Source of the DNA: Trogon surrucura
Taxonomy: Eukaryota > Chordata > Aves > Trogoniformes > Trogonidae
Direction: 5' to 3'
Length of the DNA: 64,000 nt
NCBI GenBank assembly: GCA_020746105.1
Contig: CM036621.1
Location: 54,780,264 to 54,844,263 of the forward strand
In this document: piece after piece, positions 27,701 through 40,598 of the stretch
Position numbering within the stretch: position 1 is the first letter of the stretch
Layout: each line of letters opens with the position of its first letter
Notes under the pieces: generated by a model
What the model saw: the letters and a program-made list of their open reading frames with translations, nothing else
Databases searched by the model: none
Told to the model about the DNA's origin: nothing
Program-made: the position numbers and the translations under genes

Positions 27701-28869
27701 TTCCACTGCTGCTGCTGCTAGGCTCTGAGCTAGCTACACAGCACTGCAGAGACTTGCCTGTGGTTTTTCTGGTAGTCGCAATACCTTATCACAGGCCAAA
27801 GCACTGAGTAAAGATTGGGATTATGAATCCATAAAGGCTGGCAGCTGTGAGCAGAGCTGTGTATGATGCTCTGATTAATATTTGAAATAATAACCCATTA
27901 TTCTTCCATAATGGTGAGAGAATGGACTCTTATGGTGGTGATTGGCAAAGTAGTGCTGTGGCTGCTAGCACCCTCTCTGAATGCACCATGTGACAAACAG
28001 AATGATGAAGACAGGTTCCATCCTGTCACATAATGATTTTTCCTGGTACAAATGCAGGCACAAGATCTCAAGGACTGAAGGGAAGTGGTCCTTGATCTTT
28101 TTTCAGGGCAAAGTGGGACCCAGTACCTCTCCCTCAAGAGAACCTGGTCACTATAGTAATGGTTAACCTGAAAAGCGGATTGGCTTGCCTCTTTAGCCTC
28201 CCAGGCCAAGCAGTAAGCAGCAAATGAAGTTTCTATTTCGTGAATTAGAAGCAAGGAAGCTCCTTTACCTGTGTTTACTCTTGGCTAGGCATTTACTGGC
28301 AAAAGACTTGGGCAGTGTGATTGAATGACTATGCCAATTCAACACTGCCAGTGAGAGGTACTTTCCCCAAACCCCTCAGCCTTCCTCATCTTGGAAGTCC
28401 AGACAACAGATCAGCAGAACACTGAGGCTCCAGGCGCCCAGCTCTTCTCTGATCAGGATGGAAGCTACACTGCTGCTTTTTCTGCTGTAGTTTAAAACCA
28501 CGTGGACCAAATAGCAAAATCCTTATTTCTGTGACAATTGTATTCAAACGTTTTTGCTGTGAAAATGCTGAACGTTGGGGCTCATAGCCATGAAGAACAT
28601 TGTTGTCAGAAGGGTTTTCAAGAAGAATTCTCAAAACAAGTTTCTCTGCTAGAAACCTAGGCTACCACTAAGGTATCTCAGTGTATGGGTTATATGCTTT
28701 CAGAGGCAGTGGGAGGTCAGTATGAGAATCATTTATCTTAGTTAACTGAAACCTCTACCATTAGATCAGGCATCCTACTTCAAAATATGCTTTAGATAAC
28801 CTGGCTTGATATTTTAACTCTGGGAGATGAAATTTAAGCTCCGGATATCATAAACCCCCAAGTACAAGT
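24771..28869. other. Gene-poor unique sequence
   Basis: I see no gene in this stretch. A T-run lies near 25,480, and a further GT/T-rich low-complexity piece near 26,630-26,690. The open frames at 27.2-27.8 kb and 27.9-28.25 kb occur on both strands and match no family I recognise. Confidence 0.55.
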
Positions 28870-28955
28870 GGCCCGATTTTCCAGGGTGTTAAGCAATGCC
28901 TGTTGATTTCAATGAGAAATGTGAGTGCCTGTCAACTGTATTGGAAAACCAGGCC
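28870..28955. mobile_element. Decayed palindromic MITE-like element (Chompy-like)
   Basis: The block begins GGCCCGATTTTCCA and ends TGGAAAACCAGGCC, which are imperfect inverted terminal repeats. In the middle sits TGTTGATTTCAATGAGAA, close to the CATTGACTTCAATGGGA core found in small palindromic non-autonomous DNA elements of crocodilians, turtles and other archosaurs (described as Chompy). It is about 86 bases long and clearly old, with many mismatches between the arms. It encodes nothing. The family name is an inference from memory of that core; the palindromic layout is visible directly. Confidence 0.5.
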
Positions 28956-30627
28956 ATTTTATTTAGTCATTGACACAAAGATTCCTAGATATAAGCGGCC
29001 ATGTTTGACAGCTTTTCTAGCTTCATACAGTTCTGCAGAAACAGCTTTAGCAGAAAATCATTTCTATTAAGAAGTACCCTTGGCTTATTCCCTTTTAGCC
29101 CTGTGGTAAGTATTCATTTAAGGCTGGTTTTGTAGAAGCAAACAACAAAAACACATCAATTTAAAATATTCCTTTTTATTTTTATGCAGCATAAATAATT
29201 TCATAAACATTTTTCAATGTTCCTTACAGAGGGAGTGACTTCATTTTTATACAGCAATTACTACTTAGACAGAAGGGAATTTGTGCTGCAGAACTGTTCT
29301 CTTAATACAGATAACTCATTTCAGTGGGAAAGGCAAAGTTAAATACAGAGCAAAGTTAAGTACACACACTGGGTTCCAGCCATATTTGGACGGTATTGCA
29401 AACTAAATAACACTAGAAAATTAGAAATGAGCACTGCTTCTCAACTCTAATCTAGATTTATTGTGCTCATCCCACGTGATGCTTGATCAGAGAGGAACAG
29501 GAATGCATGTAGCAGGAGACAACGTGCCAGGTCTATGCTAGATTGAATGTGCCAACTGTTCAAACACATGGACCTACTAGAGGGACAACTAATACAAAAG
29601 ACAATCAGTATGCTTTAACCCATATAGTATAACCCATATAGTATACACTAACTTAGTGTTAGTTACAGTGACCAAAATACCTTCCTTCAGGACACTGTCA
29701 TCACGTATGTTAGAGCTATAAATGCTGCCAAAATTTCCTTTCTTCGTGTGATACTCATATAATGGCACAAGCTTTTAGTGGTCTTAGCCTTGATCTTGGA
29801 CTTTCAGAGAAAATTACAGCATGTGTTGCTTGCATGCATCTCCTGACCATCTGTGGATTCCTTAGGTTCAAAAGAGGAAACAAATACATCAACACTTGTG
29901 GAGCCACTTGGATCTTGAAATCTTGAAGTGGGAAACTTTTATGGAAGGTTGCAAACAGTCTGAACTTCTACACTGGAGTGGATGTTACAAACTAAGATGT
30001 CTCAACACAGGCTCAACATACAGAAAGTTGATTTGACATAACTTTCAGAGAGCAGGGGTAAGATGATTAGGGGCAGGTGGGGCTAGGCAGAATTCTGGAG
30101 ACCTAAGGATGTAATGGAGGGAGAATTTGTCTCTTCTTTGAAGTCGTTTGAAAGAAGGAGGACATTTGTTTCCAGCAGTAACTCAGGATCTGGGTACATT
30201 CTTTTCTAGAAGGGAGGTTATGCTTCTCCCCTCCGCATGCCCCAATGTTCCTGCGAGTCCACTCTGACATACTGAAAAGTGGATCTGCACAGGAGTAGCG
30301 AGAGGAGCAGGGAGCAGGTAAGAACAGTCCTGCTACCAGCTGCTTAACACAAGGCATTGCCAGGTTACTCACTGAAAGGGAAATCTGGAACTATAGTGAC
30401 ATGGTCTTGGCATGCTGAGGATCTAGTTGCAATTTGACGCTTGTATATAGTAGCAGGTTTTCTATTTACCTAGCTAAAATTGTTCACAATGGTGTAAGAA
30501 TAGCTCAGAACAGATCATACTCCCATTTTTCTGACTTTCTTGATGATATCGTTAAAGGGCTATAGAGTAAACATTAACGAACATTGTAGTGTGAATGTTA
30601 GCTTGGGAGAAAGATTTTTTAGAAAAG
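28956..30627. other. Gene-poor unique sequence
   Basis: I see no gene here. A perfect 14-bp tandem duplication (unit AACCCATATAGTAT) occupies 29,617-29,644. The rest is unique, AT-rich sequence without recognisable features. Confidence 0.6.
29617..29644. repeat. Perfect 14-bp tandem duplication
   Basis: Two exact head-to-tail copies of AACCCATATAGTAT are present. This is a simple local duplication, with no sign of a larger array. Confidence 0.85.
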
Positions 30628-31418
30628 GTGAGCTGAACCAAACTGGGCTGAGCTGGGCCAAACCGAGCCAAGCCAGCCTGACCCAACTGCAGTGGGCTTG
30701 GCTCAGCTCACTGCAGCCTGTCTTAGCTCAGCTTAGTTAGGCTGGCTCAGCTCTATCCAGCTTGGCTGTGCTCAGTTCAGTTTGGCCTGGTTCATCTTGG
30801 CCCAATTCCGCCTCGCTTGGCCCAGCTCAGCTCTGTTCAACTTGGTAGCACTTGGCTTGCTGTGACCTGTTTTGGCTTGGCCCAACTGGGCCCAGTTTGC
30901 TTGGGTTTGTCTCTGTCTGGCTTGACTGTGCTTGGCTCAGCTTGGCCTGAGTTAGCCCGATTGTGTCTGGCTTGGGTGTGCACGATTGTCTGCAGCGCAA
31001 TTCAGCTTGGCTCAGCCTGTCTTGGCGGTGCTCAGCTTGGCTCCACTTGGCTTGCTGCAGCCCATTTTGGCCCATAGCAACACTTGGCTCACTACAGCCT
31101 GGTTCAGCCCCTCTCCGCCTGAGCCAACTTGGTCGGGCTTATATCTCTGCAGACCGGCTTGGCTCAAATGGATTTGGCCTGGCTCTGCTCGAGTCACTGC
31201 AGTTCATCTTGTCTCAGCTTTGCTTGGCTTGATTCTGTCCACCTTGAATGTGTACAGCTTGCTGTGTCCTGATTTCACTTTGCCCAGCTTGGCTCTCTTT
31301 GGTTTGGCTTTGCTCACCTTGATTCTTCCAGGTTTAGCCCAGCTTGGCCCAATTCAGCCTGTCTTTGATTGGCCTAGTTCAGCTTGTCTTAGTCCAGTTT
31401 GGCCAAGGTCAGCCAAAC
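30628..31418. repeat. Degenerate 10-bp minisatellite, switch-like pentamers
   Basis: Nearly 800 bases are built from pentamers such as CTTGG, CTCAG, CCCAG and CCTGG, combining to a loose 10-bp unit near AGCTTGGCTC. AGCTTGG alone occurs at least six times (for example near 30,759, 30,939, 31,004, 31,034, 31,286 and 31,341). The first about 60 bases carry the unit in the opposite orientation (GAGCCAAGCC). This forms a perfect 10-bp inverted repeat, 30,665-30,674 with 30,695-30,704, around a 20-base loop. The unit seldom contains stops, so frames stay open for up to 160 codons on plus and about 80 on minus, reading as leucine/alanine/tryptophan/serine-rich strings. I treat these as composition artefacts. 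The AGCT content and pentamer build recall immunoglobulin switch regions, but no immunoglobulin exon is nearby. Confidence 0.85.
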
Positions 31419-34400
31419 AAAAGACAAAGGTTGATTTCACCTTGGTTGTAAAACCGAAACCAAAGTGAGCACCACTGAAAATATTTGAAGGAGACACAGC
31501 TGTGGTCATCACCACTGCCCCTGCCTGGCCCAGCTGCACAAACCCTCCCCACCACCATATTTTGGTGGTGGCAGAGGACAGCTTCTCAGGAAGCAGCTGC
31601 TGCCTTAAGAGCCTTGCCACATCCTCCTGCAGCTGCAAAGGGCCTGACACTCCCCACCAAGCTACTGCTCTCCAGTCCTAGCAGAGGATTGGGCAGTGCA
31701 GGGGTTACCTGCCTGCTGCAGCAGGCCTGCAGCCCAGCTTAGAGAGCCATGGCCCACACCACCACCTGCCCCAGGAGCAGACCTGCAGCTGCAGCCTGGC
31801 CCCTTTTCTGATGAGACTAGAGCAGAGCTGGTCACCTTGAATGTTCTCCAATGCTTTTGTAAATCAGCAGGGGTAAGTCCCTGGAAAGACCAGGCTGCTT
31901 TTGTACCATTTATTGTTTGTATTGTAACAGAACACAGGCTCCTGTGAAAATATTTTGTCCTGGTGGAAGAAGATGGATGGAACTGCTGAGTCAGCTTTGT
32001 GGGAACTGTTGCTCTGGCCGGGTAGCTCGATAGTTGGGTGTCTCCAGTCTGGCCACTTTAAGCACACCAACTGTCCACAGTGTCCAGTGGTATTAGGCGT
32101 GCTGCTTGCACACTGGCCCTTAGGGCAGCAGATCTGTCACAGTGCTGATGCAGCCAGGATATATGGGATATGCTGCGTGAGTCAGTATTGCCATGGGTGT
32201 GGTAATCCAAGTTCTGTCTTTGCTCTCGGTGCTCTTTTATGCTACACACTGACATGTATGTAACAGGGTCCTACATCTTACTGAAGAGCTGACAGTCTTT
32301 TTTTGACACAGTACAAAAAGTGGAAGAATATCCAGTGGAGGAAATGGGAAAGGAAGGACAATAATAGCAAAGGTAAAAACAGATAGTTGCACATGTTGAT
32401 TTTGTGCATTGTAAACATTGCCAGATTGCTGTTTTGAGACATCTGTATTCTTACCAGTTGCTCTGGTGGTGTTACCAGCTTTACAGATGTCAAAATGGGG
32501 TGCATATAGAAGAGATTTGTAAGGGACCATGCAGTGCCTTCACGTATTTGTCCAAGACAGCTTGTGCTGGCATGAAAAAAAGACAACTGAGGAAGAAGAC
32601 ATACAGACAACGAAAGAGGAAGAAGCATATAGACTCTGATGAGTTTTACATGGATTTAAAACTTCTGTGAAGAGTGTCTACTGAGCAAATTGGTGAATGG
32701 ACCTCTAGGAGGGTCTGAAGGAAGCAGGAAGACTGCAGAATAACCTAGCATACATACAGCTCTAGAAAGAGGAGTGGCATTAAGGTTACTTCCAAATCAC
32801 AGTCTGAAAGAACTCACTGAGGCTGCTAAACACTATCTGGCTACACTAGCTATATGCATAGGTGTACAGTTGCTGGGAGACAATGGGCTTTGTCCTTCGA
32901 AGCTATTTTCAAACTGTGATACAGCTGGTATGTACAATAGCCACTGCAAGATTCTTCTGTCTGTTTTAAGCCTAGTTGTCAGGTAAATAATCAGAAAAAT
33001 TGCGAGTTTAAAATCCAGTATTACAAATAACTTTTTCAAAGTAAATATATAGATTTTTCTGGCTGAAAATCTGTCAACTTAATGTTGGCTTATGAGCTTT
33101 TCAGTCACATTTATAAAAAGGCACTTAATAAGAAGACAACATCCAGTTGGGACCGTAGTCGGAGAGAAATTACGTGCCACAGTATCATGAGTCAAAAGAA
33201 ACCACTGGGTCCTCTTCTTCTCTACATGCACATATTGGTACATACAAATGAAAAATGAGGTGCAAGATTCTTGCAGAAGACAAAGTACCTTTCACCTGGA
33301 TGGTATAATTTCGCAGGATTTTCCTCATAACCAGTATCAACCTGTGAAACTTCATGCCTGTCAATTCTTCCCGTGGAAAGCTTGTCCACAGAGACTCAGG
33401 AGTAATCCTCTAATAAATTATATAAGTGTGGCACAGTAAGAATGAGAAGGATTTTACTGCCAGCTTTCTTAACACTATATATTCACTTAATCCCACTCTT
33501 CATGTAGTTAAAGGTAATCCCTGAGTACTTCAGTACGAATTACATGTAAACACACATTATGTGTATGGGTGTACCTGTACATAACACCACACGTGTCTCT
33601 TGAACTAAGAGAGAAGTCGCACTGATGGATAAGGCAGTTCAATTTTCCTAAACAGATGCTCCAAAGTCATCTACCTCAAAAGTACACATTAAGATTCAAG
33701 AAGCAAATTTTCTCTGAAAGAATTACTAATGAGGATTCCTTGGATTTTTGCCCATCAAATCGTGAATAAAGATCTTTGAAGTTGTTCTGAAGTGTCATTT
33801 AGTTTTTTTACCTTATCACTAAAATTATTCAAAAAATCATGACGGCTCTCTTTCGTAAGTCCAGAAACATCACACCGACCATGTTAAACATGCTGAAATG
33901 TTTATATTCCACTTTTCATTTCAGAATGAAAGCTTTCAAATAAATTGTAAGAGTTTCAAAATACGGCGAGAAAAAAAGACTGGAATTTACTATTCAAAAA
34001 TCTGCTGTTCATTCATCTACAGCTGTTCAAAAAAAGAATCTGAAACTTCCCACAACTATTTTCAGTTACTCACTAGTTAAAGAACAACTGCCCAGTTTAA
34101 ACGGCTTCTTTAAAAAAATGTGACAAGTCCAGCCAATGTCACTTAAGTGGTCAAGGCAGAAATTCCAGTAAATCCTAATGTGTGATTTACAAGGCATATG
34201 TCAAATATTTCGCATATGCACAAAAATGACAGGGAAAAATATACTTCTGCTCTGTAAACATTGGTAGGGTTAAATAACACAGAACTTCTGGAGAAAGCTG
34301 TGTTTTCTGCCTGGTTTTGGAACTTGATTGGTGCCAGCTGGCTCCTGAAATAAAATAAAAAAGTCCACTTGAGCAAAGTCACTACCCAGAATGGGATCTG

Positions 34401-37400
34401 AGCACAAGACATGGTGGAAGATAGCTGAGAAAGAACAGTTAAGAGTAGTTGGAAGAACAGATAGTAGTGCCAGTACTGAGTATATGAGAAATGTGTATAT
34501 CTGTCCCTGCAGTTTGAGAAACTGTACAACACTGCTACAGTACCCACACGCAAAGCTTCTTCCTGTAATTATGGCTAGTGCATAGAGTGCATAGTGCATA
34601 GAGTTTGGCTGAATTTAAAATACTTCACTCTATAAAGACTGCAAGCTAAATGTAGCATATTGGTCTTTCACAGTGCAGTAGGAGAAGCTCCAAAATTCAA
34701 CTTCGGAGAGCAATGTGACTGATAACTCTATTTTATTGCACATTTGTAAAATCACTTATACTTTAATAATTATTAAATCAGATTTAGCAGGTGATTATTC
34801 TGTAATGAGGATTAACTGCATATAAGGTGATTGGTCTTGAAGGAAAGACACTTTCAACATTTACTATAAAATGCTCTTTTTCTAACTCAGTAAGTGAAAG
34901 ATGCTGAATTGAGATGAAATACAACCTTTTCAGCATAAAATGAGAAGTACTGTTGTGGAGAAAGTAAAACCAGAAGTCATCTGAATGGTAAATCACTACT
35001 TGTTGCTTCTTTTTTTGCCTTACACTGTAATGGTAACATGGATAACGTGAACTCCCAAGAACATCTGAGAAGTGCATTCCAGCCTGACCCAGCGAGATGC
35101 CTAATCCAGACCCCTGGATTATCCTGGGACTCTTCCAGTTCAATATCAAACAGAGCCGTTACGCCTAAGGAGTCAGTAAGGCCATATCAAAAAGGTCGCT
35201 GCAAGAAGAACTTTACATTAGAACTAAAAGATAAATTTGACCTGCAAAGTGGCAAGCAGAAACAAACGCGATTTCTTTTCCCACCCCACTCACCTCCCTT
35301 AGTGTTTTAAACAGATCGTGCACTCGGTGTCTTCAATGTAAAGCAATGGTTCTCATGACTGGTATACTTAATGTCATTTCACTGTGATGTTAATAACCAA
35401 GCTTCTGCCGTTACACCATAGCAAATGGGATGTTTTAATGCTTTTGAGTGTGATGTTGGCTTCTATGCTGAAGATTCTAGGGGCTGAATGAATGAATGCA
35501 TGGAAAAGAATCATTATTTGTATTTTAAGTTAATTATGTGCCGGATACTCACAATTCTTATGAATGAATAACTTCATAATTTTCAGAGGTATCACTCAAA
35601 GAAAGCAAAGATATGCCAGGCTGTATTTATTTGCAGAATTGTTTGCAAAGTTGTTGCCATAGCTTTGGCCTCTTTTTTTTATCGACCATCCTTGCTACAT
35701 AGTGACTTCTGCAAAAACTGACCATGACAGTTGATGTCCTCTACATTAGCATTTGTTTATATCATCCCTCGTGCTGTTGTTGGCACCTATTCCACTTCAT
35801 ATCACCTTGGGGTTTTTTTCCTATGCAAATGGGTTTTTTTCCAGTTCATCTTCATCACTTTTTTTCTTTTGGTTTTAAAAGTATGTTTCAGATAGAAAAG
35901 CATTGGCTCCTCCCGAGAAGATGATGAAGAACCTTGTTTTACAAATGGCCAGTGCAACTCCTGTGGCTGGGACCCACACCTACATTATTTTCCCTTGTAA
36001 TCATATTAAGCCAGATGAAGGAAAAAAGAAAGGCAGCTAGAGAGTATTAATAGATCTTGGGGGTGTGATACATCTTAAGGCCTGTAACTGTGCTGCAGAA
36101 AGCCACTCGTTTATCTGCCTCTCAGTAAGAATATCTGCAAATAGAAGCATTTTACATTATTTTGTTCCTAAAGATAGAAAAATACATACATTCTAATTGC
36201 ACTTTAGAGAAGGAAAATTAATAAAGACAATTTTGCCATTCCCCATTAGTGAAAATGCCCTACAGTTAACCTGCTTCGAGCACTTTCAATATCATCAAAT
36301 CCCTCGGGTGGGATTTTCCAAAGTGCCAGCGTTAGCTCAGCCCTGATCCCATTAAAATCAATTACTGACTTCAGCCTGGGAGAAGAGTCCAGAGAGTCCT
36401 TGTGGAGCCCCGCACATTGGAAGATCCTAATCTTTGCGTGTGCTGTTGCTTCCCTATTTTTATGTGCATGGCTGCAGAGGTACTCAGATACATTCATGTG
36501 AGCCAGAGGACCTAAAAAAGAACCAGAAAGTCAGTTGTGTGGAATAAAGAGTAATGGAGGGTAATACAAATCATGGAGGAAAGGGGAACCTCACGTAAGA
36601 AGAAACTTCATCAGGTGCCTTAATGAAGTCAGTTAATTGCAGCCTCTCTGCCCCAATTCACAGAGCAAAACCTTCCAGAACACGTTTTCAATACTACTTC
36701 ACACAGTATATTTTCTGTCTATGGAATCCAATTGCCACAGGCAGTCATCAAGGCAAAGAATTTAGTAGAATTAAAAAGGGGATTTAGGAAGCTTTGTGAG
36801 CAAAGACAACATTTGCATCTGCATGTACGAGATTACAACAATGTAGGGGACAATTCCTGCTTCAGCAGCATAAGCTGATTGCTTTGAGGGTCAAGAAGAA
36901 ATGTTTCCTTACCATGTGTTAGCCCTGCGGATTCATTGAGATGTGTGATGGGATGGTTTGAGTTTTCACTAGAAGGAGTGACAATGACAATGTAAGCTAT
37001 AGGTAGAATTATTTGCCAGTCTGTATTATGGTAATACTGGCACTTCCATAAAAAAAGCATCAATCAACAAGTCTGTGATGAAGAGCAATGTCCCAGGTAA
37101 GGGGCTGGTTTGGCACTGGTGGCAGCAGATTTCTGACCTTGGCTATGAACAAGACTTCCTTTCTGGCCTTTGGGATGTAGCTTACTCTCCCTGTGCCTTA
37201 AGTCATCACCTGAGAAATGGGAAGACAGTACTTCCCTAGCTCTCAGGGGTGAAATGATGGGAAAATGCATAAAGAAGAGAGTGGTCATATTTTCGTTCAC
37301 AGCTATTCTGTGCTTTGGATTCAGAGCTGTCATCCCACTGTGAATCAGGGTACTTCAGCTAGAATTAGTCAAGATTTTCCTGATTTATACTGATGAAATA

Positions 37401-39861
37401 AGTTCAGAAAACCGGTGTTTTCATTCCACTGTTTGTGGTCCTCTTCTGTTTGAACTTGTTCCCACATGCAAATAGCAGCAGCCTTTCCTAAGAACAGTAG
37501 TAGCCCTGGGAAAGCTTAGTGGCCTTAGCCTGGAACATGAGTGGTTTCTGCAACGTGCCGTGCTGGCTGGCTTAAAACCCCAGAAGATCCTGTCCAAGTC
37601 TGCATTCCTGTTATGGGCTACTGTTGCCATTACACCTATTGCTTCAAGGTCAGATGTTCGTCAAGATATTCTTGTTTACTCTGAACAGTAGATAGGATCT
37701 GAGAGAAGACATTTTTAACGTATAGGCTGGATGAACTGAATTATTCATGTTAATGGGTATGGGTGCTATACCTGTTGCTAAGAAATACTGTAATACTTTG
37801 TCATAACTCCTATTTGGATATGCCATTATAGCTAGCTGAGCAGTATTAGATACAGTATAGGTTGAGCAAGCTATTGATGCACAGGAAAAGGCTTTTTAAT
37901 GATTTTGTACCTTGAACACTTTAGTTGGCAAAAATAAAACAAAGCAGGTAGAAACAGTTAGATTGCTCTTCTTGTTAGAGCTGGCAGGGGTCACAGGCAC
38001 TCAGTGTTCCATGATGGCATAGCTGCATGTAGATATAGGTGTACCTATATATGCACATATATCTTCTTTTGATGGTTGGAGTCTGGATCAGATCCAGCTG
38101 GTCTTCACCAAAATGTAAAATTTTTACTGCACAAGTCATTGAGGTTTCTTGGGTCCAACAAAGAAATCACAAAAGGAGTTGCTGTTATTTTTTTTTTTTA
38201 TTTTGAACTCTTGTATTTCCCCCTTTTGCCTGGTGTGCCCTTTATGGAAATTCCCCCAACTCTCTAATGATCCAAAAGCCTTGGTTTATTTATGTTTTCT
38301 TATGCAGAATTATTTAAATACAGAAAATAAAACCTTTGAAGGATTCACAGTTGAGCTCAGCTGCCAGTGCTGCTTAGCTGTTCTTAAAATTGCTATCGAT
38401 AGCCAAGAGATAGTTTTAGGGAGAAGGAAGCATCAATAGGCACGGAATTATTGCCCTAACTAAAAACCAATGACTCATTTTATCCCTTCCTATTTAGGAG
38501 CAGATATTTAAACTGACCTTTTGATATACTTAGAAGGCTTAACTCTTTTTATTATTTCATTAGCTGTTAATTTTATTGGCAGATGTACGACTAAATCTCC
38601 TGTACTACTTTGAAAACCTTACCCAACGTCTACTGCAGGTATGTACTATTTCCCTGGCCTGGGGGATGATTTTACATTAGTAGCTGATGTATGTAATTGG
38701 ATAGTGGTTCTGTAGGATGCACACAGATCCAATCTGCTTCTCAAGCTTAAAATGGTCTGGCTCTGATCTCTGCTCTGCATTAAATTGTGTTGTGTGCTTA
38801 GGCTCAAGGCAATGTAACAAGTTTGATATAAAGGAAAACATTTCCACACACCAAGAGGACAGTTTGCATTAGCTGCAGCCTCTTCTTCCTTTTGACACAA
38901 TTTCATAGTATGAAATTACATGAAGTTTTGCACACTTCGTGGCCACAAAATTCCTGACCTACTGTGGTGTTTAACTTGACTTGGCAGCACTTCTGTGCTG
39001 GGTTAGACAGAGCTGGAGCTGCCACAGAGCTGCAGAACGAACCTGGCCGTGGCACGCCCAAATTGCTCCTTGTACTGCCCATGCACTCACTGCGCTTAGT
39101 CCATGAATCTGCTTCTGGGGAGGTGTTGTCATTCTAATCCCTTCAGGGTCACGGAGAATCATTAGGAAAGCATGGTGGGATTAATACAAGCTGGAGACAT
39201 GTCTAAACCTGCTGATAACATCAGATTCAGAGTCACTGCCAGTTTGCTCTCACTGCTAATATTCAGCAAGTACAGAACAGCACTGAAAATTGAAGCAGCT
39301 ACCCCTTCTACTAAATAATGTGAGCCCAGACATTTATTAATCGTGGAAGATTTCTGCAAACTATGTAGCTGTGTACCAGTGGTCTACTGTTTGGAATGGT
39401 TGGATTGAAATTATTTGCAGCTACTGTAGTCTCTTGGTGATGAACACACGTGTTTTTATTCCACACCGATTCCTGCATCCATAACTTTGATCTCAGCTTG
39501 TCTGGAATATTGTCAATTGTCAACATTTTATTATGTTGTCCAAAATTTGGAAGTGATTACATGATAAGGCTAATTTGTAGAGCAAAGCTTTTTTTTTGCT
39601 ATATACACTAGAATTATATGTGTGAACATTCTCTTTCAAATGACTTAATTGTATGTACGCATGAAAATAATTTTCTCCATGTACTAGTTTGTATTTTAAA
39701 AGCTGTCTCTTCATGTTGCTTTTGACCTCGCTTATAACCCCATCATTAAATTAGTATTTACAGAAGTAAAACAACTAGCATGATTTTGCATAATTGCTCT
39801 CATTTATGGAAAATAACATGCTTTAACTGACTTAAGTTTTCTCCTTGTCAAATACTGACAG
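31419..39861. other. Gene-poor unique sequence
   Basis: No gene is supported. A perfect 9-bp stem with a 5-base loop (CCACCACCA with TGGTGGTGG) lies at 31,549-31,571. The AT-rich segments around 35.43-35.69 kb look like possible conserved non-coding DNA, but this is only an impression. Around 36,300-36,370 the pattern GGGATTTTCCAAAGTGCC ... CCCATTAAAATCAATTA resembles another very old palindromic archosaur repeat. A 90-codon frame at 35,038-35,310 has no recognisable domain. Confidence 0.5.
36290..36375. mobile_element. Possible very old palindromic repeat remnant
   Basis: The stretch GGGATTTTCCAAAGTGCC is followed about 45 bases later by ATCCCATTAAAATCAATTA. This resembles the ATTTTCAAAAGTGCC ... 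CCCATTGAAATCAATGGG layout of old archosaur and turtle interspersed repeats. Only the left half and centre are recognisable. Assignment is by memory of the motif and is weak. Confidence 0.25.
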
Positions 39862-40035
39862 ATAAAACGCGATGTAAAACATGCCAGCGTTCTGGCACGG
39901 TATGACAGCAGCTCTGGCAAAGGGGAGAAGTACCTTCTGAGCCGAAGGCAGCACGAAATGTCATCTCTCCTGCGCCCTAGCTTGGAGCCCCAGCACACCG
40001 ACATCCTCCCCCGCAGCCCACGCAGTAAATTATAC
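39862..40035 (+). CDS. Possible coding or alternative first exon beside the CpG island
   Basis: This 174-base block, exactly 58 codons, is open in one frame. It is preceded by an acceptor-like CAAATACTGACAG with an in-frame TGA just inside the presumed intron, and followed by TAC|GTAAGTGG, a strong donor core. The translation is basic and serine-rich (for example GKGEKYLLSRRQHEMSSLLR), and I cannot tie it to a known family. If transcription began within it, the ATG at 39,958 has G at -3 and would give 26 codons before the donor. The pyrimidine tract is weak and the exon's last base is C, both against it. An open run of this length at this GC content could be chance. No other exon of such a gene was found upstream. 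Confidence 0.22.
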
Positions 40036-40598
40036 GTAAGTGGATCTCCTCTCGCACAGCATTGTTTGCACTAGCACCCAGCACTTCGTCCCGTTTTGTA
40101 AATATTTTTTAAAATGTTGATCTCGGCTCCGAGGTTGGCGGTAGAATGAGAAGTAGGGGTGACTCCCAGCGCGGGGAGAGCGCGGCCGGACACTCGGCCG
40201 AGGGTTTCCCTCCGCTTTCCAGGATCCGGTAATTCTCCGCCTGCAGACACCCAGCGTGACCGGCGCAGGACAGGTAACGTCCCCCAGTGCCTGCAGCTGC
40301 CCACGGAACCGCACCGTAGCGTTCGGGCTGCCCGGGCCACGGCCAGCGCCCGGCGAAAGCGCGCTTGCCCGCCGCCGGGTCCGGTCGGACCGGCTCCGCC
40401 AGGCTCGGCGACGCGACCGCCCGGCTCAGCGCCAGCGGCCCCGGGGGGGTGGGGGCGGTAACGCGCGCCAGGGCACACCGGCACCGCGCCCAACCGCCAA
40501 CCGCCCCCCGCGCGCCCAACCGCCGCTCACGCGCCCAACGGCCGTCGCGGCGCTGCGGGGCCCTGGCAGCCCCCCCAGCCGCTGGCGCTGGGCCCGGT

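Noticed and set aside
30817..31468. Open frames of up to 160 codons through the minisatellite, on both strands
   Set aside because: The translations are a reflection of the 10-bp repeat (repeated AQLG and AWL-type strings), and both strands are open at once.
35038..35310. 90-codon plus-strand frame with protein-like composition
   Set aside because: I considered it as a single-exon or first-exon candidate, but there is no promoter, no clear donor on the plus strand and no recognised family.
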